Source: Symsagittifera roscoffensis (lineage: Eukaryota > Xenacoelomorpha > Acoela > Convolutidae). From it: a DNA stretch of 64,000 nucleotides. The position numbers were made by a program, and so were the translations under genes. Numbering within the stretch: position 1 is the first letter of the stretch; each line of letters opens with the position of its first letter. The notes under the pieces are model-generated. The model was not told the DNA's origin. It saw nothing but the letters and a program-made list of their open reading frames with translations, and searched no databases. The stretch covers positions 1-64,000 of the forward strand of contig NW_026971414.1 in assembly GCF_963678635.1 (NCBI RefSeq). Reading direction: 5' to 3'. Below are positions 34,001-40,011 of the stretch, one piece after another.

Positions 34001-36260
34001 TTATTGCTATTTTCCTTAATTGTGGTGTTAAGGTCATCATTAAGATTTCTGTCATCTTTGTGTTTTTATAGTCGTGGGTATTTAATGAATATGCTTTTCG
34101 AACTAGTGTTTCGATTCGTACTGCTAATTGCTTGATGGTTTCGTTTGGTAATCTGCGAATTTCATTACATAAAACTCTTTGTTGTTGTTTGTTTCTTTCG
34201 GAGTCAAACATTTTTGAAAATTCTTGTGTAAACCTTTTCCAATTTGATTTTATTTCTAGAGGCAATACTGAAAACCATTTTTGGGCTGCGCCATCTAAAG
34301 TTGTTTGTATCAACGCTGTGCGTCGATGTATCCAGTTTTGATGTAGTGGCGTATTAATTGGTTCAGGTCCTATATTTAAAATCAAATTTGCTGTTACTGC
34401 ATTTAAATAGTCTTCTACAGAATATTCAGGGTCTGTTCCTGTGAATACCATTAAAGGTTTATTTGATGTTATTGATGATCCACCCATAAGGTATGGATTC
34501 ATTGCCATTTGTAATGATTCTGCTGCATTTGGCATTTGAGAAAAATTTGAAAGTTGATTTCTTGTTATTTCGTGTTGTTGAAGATAATATGGGAGTGGTA
34601 TTTCATTTTGCATTTGTGTTGGTTGATACGAGTGTGCAATCATTGGGTTTTGTTGCTGATTTGATTGAAAAGATTGTGTATTAATTGGGTTTTGTTGCTG
34701 AATTGGTTGTTGATTTTGTGTATCTATTGGTTGTGGAGAAAAAATTCTATGATATGTATGTGGTTTCTGTATTCCTTGTCCACGATATTCTTGATTATAA
34801 GGTGCAAATATATCTGGTTGTAAGAAATCATCATCTGAGGATAAGTAATCCATTTGATAAGGTGTTTGTTTTTTGTTTTTATTTTGCTGAAAAAATGGAT
34901 AATTTTCACTACGATCCTGTGGAGGATGTAAATTTGTTTGGAAATTTACTGAATTAGGTGGTGCCATTGAGTTATCCCAGTTTCGAGATCTTGTACAATT
35001 ACTAAAATTTTTTCGTGGTTGATAATTTGTTTTTGATGGATGTGTGTAATTATAATTATGGTCTGCAAAATTGTTTCTAGTGAACGTTTTGCGTGTTTCT
35101 GGCGGTATTGTCATGGGTCTGTATGTTTGGTAATCCATGTGTGAATATTTTGGGGCAACCGAAGGTTTAACGGTTGATTGTAAGGTTACCTGTGTTTGTG
35201 AAGGGTTTGTATTTCTTGGTGTTGTTAAATTTAGACGTATTGGTGAAATACTTTGTTGTGTAGTTGTTGTGTATACTATTTCTTCATTTATGAAGTGTGA
35301 TGGTGTCTGGATATCTTGTTGAGTAAGATTCCTAGTTCCACTGAGGTTTTCATTGTGTATGACTGAAGAGTTTAAACTATTATTTTTTATGTCGGGTAAA
35401 AATGTATTATAGTTTAATGGTGTTGCATCAATGGTTAATGGTGTTACTTTTACATAATCTCTTACATAAGATATTGTACTTATTGCTTGACTGGAGATTG
35501 ATTGTGGAATATTTATGAATGCATGATGAGACCATTCGGGGTCCCAAACATAGTCTGATTGTTCTGTGATGGCAGTATCATCGTTTGAATTTTGAGGTCT
35601 AAAATTTTTTCTTGCATGTGAAATTAAATCTATATTATGTGTGAAATAATCTATTATAAACCATGCCAAAATTTTTTGTAAGTCGTGTTTTGTATGTTGT
35701 GAAACTTCATCTTTCGTGAAATTTTCTTTAATGATATTTAGAAAACTAGAGAGTAGTGTGATTTCATGTCGTACTCTTATATGTTTCGATGTTTCTGTCG
35801 GTGAGACATTTGGGAGTGGGATTTCGTTTTCTAATATCGAGATATAACTGTATATTATTGCAAAAACTTCATTGGTGAATATGGAGTTTGCTCTTTGTGA
35901 GTTATGATATTGTATGCTTTTTATATATTCGGAGAATACTTTTGAAAATTCTAAATCAAGGTCGTCTGTTTGAATTATATATTTACTGTGATTCTGGTTT
36001 GGTGAGCTGAATTCTATGGAGTAGATTCCGTATTGTTGTGTTAGGTTACATATATCTTTTAGATAGTGATCGATAATTTGTCTTTTGATTTTTACATCTG
36101 GGAACTCTGTTTTACATGGACTGATTCCGGGTTCAAATAAATTTAAAAGTAAATTTTTGCAAAATATATGCTGTCCTCTATCAGTGGTTGCATCTACTAT
36201 AAAGGGGAAGATATCATCATCATCTGGACTTTCTTCACCTGGGGTGTGCGTTGAGCTCAT
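28029..36260 (-). CDS. Gag-Pol polyprotein of copy 1, intact (2743 aa)
   Basis: One frame encodes the whole replication set. Residues 1-290 are an unrecognised N-terminal domain and 290-580 a Gln/Asn/Pro-rich linker. Residues 590-785 resemble a Ty3-type capsid domain. A CCHC zinc knuckle is C844-C847-H852-C857 (CX2CX4HX4C), followed by an Arg/Asn/Ser/Tyr-rich region (917-1067). The aspartic protease active site is D1226-S-G-A. Reverse transcriptase (about 1560-1780) has TADMNSAYNQ and Y1734-L-D-D. RNase H has D1883 and later TDHKPI and PDTLSR. Integrase has an HHCC zinc finger, D2318, D2378 and E2414 (DX59DX35E), and a GPY module at G2591. It replicates the element by reverse transcription in capsids and integrates it. 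Gag and Pol share one frame with no stop or shift. The ATG overlaps ORF1 by 26 nt. Confidence 0.97.
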   Translation of the reverse strand: MSSTHTPGEESPDDDDIFPFIVDATTDRGQHIFCKNLLLNLFEPGISPCKTEFPDVKIKRQIIDHYLKDICNLTQQYGIYSIEFSSPNQNHSKYIIQTDDLDLEFSKVFSEYIKSIQYHNSQRANSIFTNEVFAIIYSYISILENEIPLPNVSPTETSKHIRVRHEITLLSSFLNIIKENFTKDEVSQHTKHDLQKILAWFIIDYFTHNIDLISHARKNFRPQNSNDDTAITEQSDYVWDPEWSHHAFINIPQSISSQAISTISYVRDYVKVTPLTIDATPLNYNTFLPDIKNNSLNSSVIHNENLSGTRNLTQQDIQTPSHFINEEIVYTTTTQQSISPIRLNLTTPRNTNPSQTQVTLQSTVKPSVAPKYSHMDYQTYRPMTIPPETRKTFTRNNFADHNYNYTHPSKTNYQPRKNFSNCTRSRNWDNSMAPPNSVNFQTNLHPPQDRSENYPFFQQNKNKKQTPYQMDYLSSDDDFLQPDIFAPYNQEYRGQGIQKPHTYHRIFSPQPIDTQNQQPIQQQNPINTQSFQSNQQQNPMIAHSYQPTQMQNEIPLPYYLQQHEITRNQLSNFSQMPNAAESLQMAMNPYLMGGSSITSNKPLMVFTGTDPEYSVEDYLNAVTANLILNIGPEPINTPLHQNWIHRRTALIQTTLDGAAQKWFSVLPLEIKSNWKRFTQEFSKMFDSERNKQQQRVLCNEIRRLPNETIKQLAVRIETLVRKAYSLNTHDYKNTKMTEILMMTLTPQLRKIAIKKRASHPSSIREPDLDFRKLVDKLEQAEITMKLEETENLKLQYVNRIETASTNINNIQESDTDLVEKITEILNIYEKHPNFKGKPSFKKWCNYCRRYGHSISECRQKQQDNQNKPQKYKEPNKSFYQYMKKDQNLPNKNVYSNKSSGKPLPNNTNYTRNQSPHNSSYRGRSPERRNTQNSSQNHYNRPNSRNNYSRSNSNTTQFVSRSNSQSRNRYYPNNYSRNSSYNRNRNYSNNRNRSYPNNRNQYYPNNRSRNNSYNRSNGNYQNRSRNNSQNRHSSYNNRYRNYSQSPHRNNNHYNNSNNRHRSSTPKHQRHINQVQSNPETTSDPPGIDDTVTDTLQLNQINCGSSDSESDAENTLSINMIKVENDYEPVIYEQPFSSHIYENQSEFLHNYYTKPIHSTPTTQETNGINTTNQPNENDKTKCLNTNHIYQNIQKEQPKEKIWTIPFLLESPRNKEFQPPDLEIDFLIDSGAESNIINIPTWNEIKTLHPKLTPLETSSKLATAQGSTLINYGKIQLFLLPTRTMDQNKILTKPFKQIFHITDIKHNIIGIPFISKYIPTINILNSKILIKDKYTKTKDTSLTIFQRLNKQPPFFSKFYPIYNQQRKHLKPLSGNIYNFSIKRVHQYDKKQNKQKFYMSDFEFKPIHKFFKITISSIKYLKNSNSDIISLHVYNNTPYQVTLPLGLLGYCETNATISPIHEKAYRVNNILQLLDICQSTILNEELSINNIISNENRNTDYFTKTPNFKPTFNISNYTENQQKFLTMFNFQHSQITQDEFEKLAKQLIKCSSVYATSKFDVGKISSSLHLPLKPDAVFKKQRASKVPIHLHDKVNRLLDILEQYNIISPVNKEEQPKGNTFINPVIILAKGESLKIVLDARYLNSLIDESKCNWPIEPIQVILTKINGKYFTTADMNSAYNQMPLDEQSRRLTQFVIGNHQYEFNRLFYGISIGPAAFSAFMSKIFRPLILKKNAITYLDDVFMQSQTKEEMFNVLEQYHQILQNENLKAAPDKSHFFLTRVKFLGHNIERKTITPLKSRIDAIQKLQPPKNKKKIQEFLGMLNFLSKYVYKMQLYLRPFYNILRQQNNFEWNTEHQARFEEIKKLLTEQISNTIPDPDQPFYAMCDASNFGIGAALLQSHNGTNKMNLISANSRLFTQAELRLSTLMRECTAIIYTLTEYEFLILGSKHPTVLFTDHKPIIFLFTQKSNPNHRAYRFQLILMKFPNLHIVWTAGKNLALPDTLSRNTPPELLTRKTTVEIPKNIKFYLAENETSPRLECKYAVKTDIEQSQINSLQHFPLYLDCQNNHYEVDLLGTSTFKPIPYSQWIKNNTQQKRIKQHPPKKDHFPLIEKENLTDKINLSGPQTNDSKYTINQVFDLHDPLDTIPLSKLEVENVFLPPTKTITISTLKQYQNLDPVIRQLKSWHKNKTKPIKAESTILGNKTLLRYFRKFNNTTINEKTDLLEYNLNESTVPCLPLSMILIAFNISHTQNIKGHSGSEKTYSNFIQNFYFPNAPIWIKVLCNDCIVCQLNKPYPNQKQIAQKQDFKGQSLYFNHRISFDTKGPISPSSEGNSYIMVIVDAFTHYVALNPVPHCNAYYAYTTLYEHWIAKFGLPEILVTDNGTEFINNEIITLCHLYNIKHKPRTSHAPWTNGLVEGMNRSLQEYPRCIINGNDTRYTEWSADVKLFPLAYNSQITTTLGMSPYEMVFNQKPRKPIMFTANSHKNAQGYCQANKDSICYNLPLHTHDEDHFHHPQILKLASGTHTEWILNRDKKHNEIYQKITKKFLQRQNINEQVNSRFTPASDLKIGTFVLIPNFNTQKGISKKLQPLRKGPYQIIAKPTDVTYKITDSDKKEIVQHRNNLLPYYPKEYALRELTQLYSFTGLKVIQNDPHTENTTKEQNDIHLGNKNTKSTTTKNNTKNLDQKTSQKERKNRKMTEQIIPQEQIDKSEHRKSSRLRNQPRKNYKIFIPQSKILKKVEFQKQR

Positions 36261-36702
36261 TTTTTCGTTCGATGACTGTTAATATGTAATTATCAATGTG
36301 TCTAATTGGTTGATTCCAATTGTATAAATATACTGGTTTGTGTTTATACTGCTTTTTTATTCTTCTTTTTCCTCTTTTTGATGAATTTGAAGTTGTTTCT
36401 GAGTCAGAGAAATATAATTGATCGTGAATTGGGCAATTTTTATCTATGGATTCTTTTAGTTTATAAAGTTCGTCTAAACTGTTGGTTTCTGATTCTGAAA
36501 ATGCGTTTCGGTTTTTTGAAAATCTTTTTCGTGTTATTTGTCTTTGTTTAGTTATTATTTTTCTCTTTAGTGTTTGTCGTTTTGTTCGAATGTATCCAAC
36601 TGTTTGTGTATGAGGTGTGATTACAAGGTCGTATTTTTTGTTATCTATTTCACAATTGTGTAAAACGATTGTTTGTTTATTTCCTAGGTTTTTAAATGAC
36701 AT
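36235..36702 (-). CDS. ORF1 of copy 1: basic 155-aa accessory protein
   Basis: ATG at 36702; the stop overlaps the Gag-Pol start by 26 nt in another frame. It is Lys/Arg-rich, with clusters (KRQTLKRKI, RKRFSKNRN, KRGKRRIKKQYKHK) that look like nuclear-localisation or RNA-binding signals, and acidic Ser motifs (SESE, SDSE) suited to casein kinase II. Copy 2 keeps it open over 154 codons with many conservative changes even though the rest of copy 2 is full of lesions. No family is recognised. By position and charge a Rev/Tat-like or nucleic-acid-binding role is possible but unproven. Confidence 0.8.
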   Translation of the reverse strand: MSFKNLGNKQTIVLHNCEIDNKKYDLVITPHTQTVGYIRTKRQTLKRKIITKQRQITRKRFSKNRNAFSESETNSLDELYKLKESIDKNCPIHDQLYFSDSETTSNSSKRGKRRIKKQYKHKPVYLYNWNQPIRHIDNYILTVIERKNELNAHPR

Positions 36703-37220
36703 AAGGTTTAGGATGACGGGTGCAAAAGGTTGTTAAATGATTTCTATTTGCTTAAACTGTTAGTCCTTACGATTTTTTGGTTAGCTTAACCTGGGTCTAT
36801 TTGTTCAGGGTTGGAGAGAAAAGTATATCTATTCCGAAGAATGATTTTTTACTTTCTCGTGACTAGTATAAGCTAAGGTGTTAACTTACTTAATCTTACT
36901 TAGGGGTAGTGATTGTGTTCAAGGGTTGGAGAATAGTAAATCGATCCACAAGGTTCAGGTATAATTAGAACGCGAGTAGTTCGTTAGATACTATTTTAAA
37001 CGTACTAAGTCTAAGATTTATCCTGGGTCTGGTAAGAGGGGGGATCAAGTGAAGGATGAATAACCGAAGTTCTTCACTGTTTATCCTAATTTGAATGATT
37101 AGTTTTGTTTTGAAAATTTCTATTAGTCCTGGGTTTTTAGAAAGGGTTGGATAGTGAATCGACGTTTGAGGTCGTTAGACACTAGTTAAGTGGGTGGGGG
37201 AGAACAAAGTTGTTCTTTTT

Positions 37221-37305
37221 GATCCAAGGATAGGCCTTGATGATCAAGTTTTAAATTTAATTAAGTAGAAAATGATTTAAGATCCAAGGATAAGCCTTGA
37301 TGATC
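37221..37305 (-). repeat. Twin hairpin repeats in the leader of copy 1
   Basis: On the element strand GATCATCAAGGC(C/T)TATCCT followed by TGGATC occurs twice about 61 bp apart. GATC-CAAGG and CCTTG-GATC are complementary, so each can fold on itself. Copy 2 keeps both (about 46053-46136). Duplicated hairpins in a retroviral leader suggest a packaging or dimerisation role (inference). Confidence 0.55.
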
Positions 37306-37632
37306 TGATTTTAAATTTAAGTGAATTTAAGTTTTAAAATGATTTAAATTTGTGTAAGGAAAAGATTTAGTGTTTTTATGATATTAGTGAGCTTATGAAT
37401 GCTGTTATGTTTAGGTGATGAAGCTGGAACAACAGGATGATTTATGATTACTAACCATTTATTGTCATGCTACTAATTTTTATTTTGATTTTTCAATAAA
37501 TATTTTTCAAACATGTTTTGTATATTACTGCAGAATTTAGGGAAACGATCTGAGATCTTTTTATCAATCGTTATTGTATATTAATAATTTTGTTTAGCGC
37601 CTGTAATGATTTTGAAGATTGACTTCAAAATT

Positions 37633-37866
37633 TTAGGTTTGCAAATGAAAATCTAAATTCATTGCTAGAAGTATTCTAAATACAAAAGTTTGTTCTGGCT
37701 TTTGCCGAACTATCATATAACTATATGGTAAGTTTCTACTTTGTCGTATGTCGTCTCTGGTTCGAGGTCTTCTTCCAATTCCGGGTAGTTCTGTTATGGT
37801 TCGGAATATTGGCTCTGATCTATTGAGTCGTAGAGACATTTCGATTAAATTATCGTCGTATAACAT
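37633..37866 (-). CDS. ORF0 of copy 1: 77-aa leader ORF
   Basis: ATG at 37866, TAA at 37633. It encodes a basic small protein with RRPRTRDDIR and a C-terminal QTFVFRILLAMNLDF. In copy 2 the same frame has identical length and no indel, with one internal TGA. Being first after the LTR it would be the first cistron met by ribosomes, either a real small protein or an upstream ORF controlling ORF1/Gag-Pol. No family recognised. Confidence 0.45.
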   Translation of the reverse strand: MLYDDNLIEMSLRLNRSEPIFRTITELPGIGRRPRTRDDIRQSRNLPYSYMIVRQKPEQTFVFRILLAMNLDFHLQT

Positions 37867-37933
37867 TTTGTAAATGTTTTGTCTAATTTCTAATCTATTT
37901 TTGGTTAATTCTAAGCTATTAAGGTCTTGTTTG

Positions 37934-37951
37934 AGACTTATGGTCGCACCA
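37934..37951 (-). other. Primer-binding site of copy 1
   Basis: Two nucleotides after the LTR end, the element strand reads TGGTGCGACCATAAGTCT. TGG at the start matches a tRNA CCA end; the primer tRNA would end GGTCGCACCA. The same 18 nt occur in copy 2. I cannot name the tRNA without a tRNA set. Confidence 0.75.
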
Positions 37952-37953
37952 GA

Positions 37954-38359
37954 TGAGTTAGGACCGAAGTGTATAACTCATAGAGTAATTTCGGATAGGG
38001 TACACCGTCTGCTCGTCACGCTTATTTTCGGCCGGATAGATTCGTGCAACTTCTTAGTCTAATACCGATCCTAATCTTACTCTTATACTATCTAGTCTCA
38101 GGTTGTTTAACTAGTCTCTGCTAGGCTCAATAGATCTAGGGTATACTGGTTTATTGCGGCTGCTGAAGTACTCGGGAGAGTCCAACTAATTTCTAAGTTA
38201 AATTCAAATCTCTCTGGTGCTGAAATTACAAGTAATTTCAGCACTTACAAATAAGTGGATTGTTAGTTAGATGGATCATGATTGGTTAATATTAAACACT
38301 TTACATTGGTAAAATATCTAATTTATCCAATCATAAAATGTAGTTTAGATCAGGTTCCA
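37954..38359 (-). repeat. 5' LTR of copy 1 (406 bp)
   Basis: Partner of 20386-20795, differing by a 4-nt deletion near the GCTTATTTTCGGCC segment and one T/C change. On the element strand it starts TGGAACC and ends CTAACTCA and should carry the promoter. The 28-nt stem-loop lies at 38217-38244. Confidence 0.97.
38217..38244. promoter_or_regulatory. Perfect stem-loop in the 5' LTR of copy 1
   Basis: Identical to 20653-20680: 13-bp arms GTGCTGAAATTAC / GTAATTTCAGCAC around a 2-nt centre. Confidence 0.8.
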
Positions 38360-38363
38360 AAAG
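38360..38363. other. Target-site duplication AAAG, right flank of copy 1
   Basis: Repeats 20382-20385 and joins the two halves of the copy 3 3' UTR. Confidence 0.85.
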
Positions 38364-38949
38364 GATTTCTTCAAATATATCTTCAAATAAATAATGAAAA
38401 AAGATTTCTTTAGAGCAAAAAGAGCGAGCGAGCAGAAACTCGATGACATTCGGACTGTGGAATGGCAAATCTAATGGTCTGTTGCCGTAGTCACAAACCT
38501 CCCAGGATTTAAAGTATGGAACCAACATCGCAGCAAAGGTACTCATTGAACAAGAACAATGGCCAACTCGATGTTGAAATCAATACAAATCATATTCTCT
38601 TGGCGCTTCAGACAGAGAAAACAAACCCTATCTCACTATTCTATGAATCGTTGAGTGGAGCATGCATGTAGTCTCGCTCTAATTAACGAAATCGACACGT
38701 CGTTGTTTAAAACTCTGCAAACTTGTCACAATCCCTCACTCAATTACGATACAATAAACCCAATTCTACGAGCAGCTGTACTCCTTCTCTTTCAACGAAG
38801 ACAACTACTCCACCACAAGCAACTGCCTCTATCTATTCCTTCATGCAACCACTGCTTCAAATTAATCTACTCCAAAGAATCAAGAAACCTCTCCAACCAT
38901 CCTTCACAAGAACAAAATAAAACTTAAAACGCTCTAAACCGCGGATGGG
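38364..38949 (+). other. 3' untranslated region of copy 3 (right part)
   Basis: Continuation of the copy 3 UTR after the nested insertion. It shares with copy 2 the segments GCAAAGG-ACTCATTGAA, GACCAATG/GGCCAACTCGATGTT and, just before the LTR, AAACCGCGGATGGG. Decayed; no gene seen. Confidence 0.8.
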
Positions 38950-39272
38950 TGGAACCAGTTCAAAATATGTATTTATTTGATCCTATTTTATTCCTGATGA
39001 GCTATCTCTGTAAAACACTTAGAACTAACTAATCTTGATCCATAAGTAACACTTACAATAAATTGTAAGACTGAAACTATTTATTGTTTCATCCAGAACA
39101 GAATAAAATTAACTTAGCAAACAGTTGCTCTTTCTCAGAATAAATCTTGATATCTAGCCTCGCAAACAACCGTAAACACTAGATCTATTGAGACTAGGAG
39201 GTATAAGAGCAAGATTAAGATCGGTATGAGACTAAGAAGTTGCACGAATCTATCCGGCCGAAAATAAGATAA
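38950..39272 (+). repeat. 3' LTR of copy 3, truncated and diverged
   Basis: Begins TGGAACC directly after the purine-rich GGATGGG and ends recognisably with AAGTTGCACGAATCTATCCGGCCGAAAATAAGAT. The last part of the LTR (about 80-90 bp) is missing: it is interrupted by the inverted-repeat unit starting at 39273. Divergence from the other LTRs is much greater than between copies 1 and 2, and the stem-loop is not preserved. Confidence 0.85.
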
Positions 39273-39862
39273 CAGACAATGGTTATTTGTCCGAGACAAC
39301 ATCTAGTAAATAAAAGATATAAACTAAAAAGTTACCACACATATAAACGTATATGTAAAGGAAATCGGCAAACAAAATGCCGATTCCACTTACAATTTGC
39401 GGATTCCATTTACAATTTGCGGATTCGGCTTACATTTCGCGGATTCCACTTACAGTTGCGGATTCCACAACAGCTCATAGTAATGATTCAAATGTCCTAA
39501 CATTTGTTTGTGGATTCCACAAACTGTTCTGGATTCAACAAATAACGTTGCAGATTCGGCAAATTCGCCCATTTTGGAGCGATTTTGAGCGGTACAAGGT
39601 TTTACAAGATCAAAGAAAAGTAACAATGTTGCGGATTCCTCAAAAAATCTGATTTTTGCCTGTTGCTGAATCCGTTTACAATGCAGAGAATGCACAGTTT
39701 GGCCTCGTAATGTTTCTGACAGACAAAAAAATTCTTTTCAAATCTTAAAAATAATTTTTATTAATTTTTTTCAATCTTTTCTAAATTTCGTGACTTCAAT
39801 CTTTGTGATCAGAACATTCATAGCTATTTGTCCATTAACCGCTGTCTGTTAACCATTGTCTG
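39273..39862. mobile_element. Possible small DNA transposon with CAGACAATGGTTA ends
   Basis: CAGACAATGGTTA at 39273-39285 is exactly inverted at 39850-39862. The unit abuts the broken LTR of copy 3. Inside lies a 20-bp minisatellite (39377-39470). I see no transposase and no convincing target duplication, so the unit could also be a chance inverted repeat. Confidence 0.35.
39377..39470. repeat. Minisatellite, 20-bp unit GCGGATTCCACTTACAATTT
   Basis: Four to five imperfect units run from 39377 to 39470, with stragglers to about 39570. Related units occur at 41113-41187 (TTTGCGGAATC, ACTTACATT). Confidence 0.8.
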
Positions 39863-40011
39863 ATATTTTTTACAGCGTGCACAAAGATGTGATTTCAAGA
39901 CAATGCATAATGAGAGCACCAGCCAATTTATCAATTGAGAAAACAGCCTTAGAAATCAAACCGTTTTCGCAGTGAAAACCATTCCTGACTTTCAATAAAC
40001 AGTTCAAGAAT

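Larger units (their letters stand above)
36703..37953 (-). other. Leader (5' UTR) of copy 1
   Basis: About 1.25 kb from the LTR to ORF1, long for this class. It includes the primer-binding site, ORF0 (37633-37866), twin hairpin repeats (37221-37305) and three scattered CTCCAACCCT-like motifs that recur in copy 2. Packaging signals and a major splice donor would be expected here, but none is identified. Confidence 0.7.
20386..38359 (-). mobile_element. Copy 1: complete 17974-bp Ty3/gypsy-class retrovirus-like element
   Basis: Two near-identical LTRs bound a - strand gene set: ORF0, ORF1, Gag-Pol, two small hydrophobic ORFs, ORF-c, Env-like, ORF-d. The domain order protease, reverse transcriptase, RNase H, integrase defines the Ty3/gypsy class. 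The LTRs differ by one substitution and one 4-nt indel, so the insertion is young. Gag-Pol is intact. Env has two nonsense codons and a 15-nt deletion, and ORF-d a 0.91 kb deletion. The element lies inside the 3' UTR of copy 3. Its length is far above the usual 5-10 kb because of about 5 kb of genes after pol and long UTRs. Confidence 0.96.
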
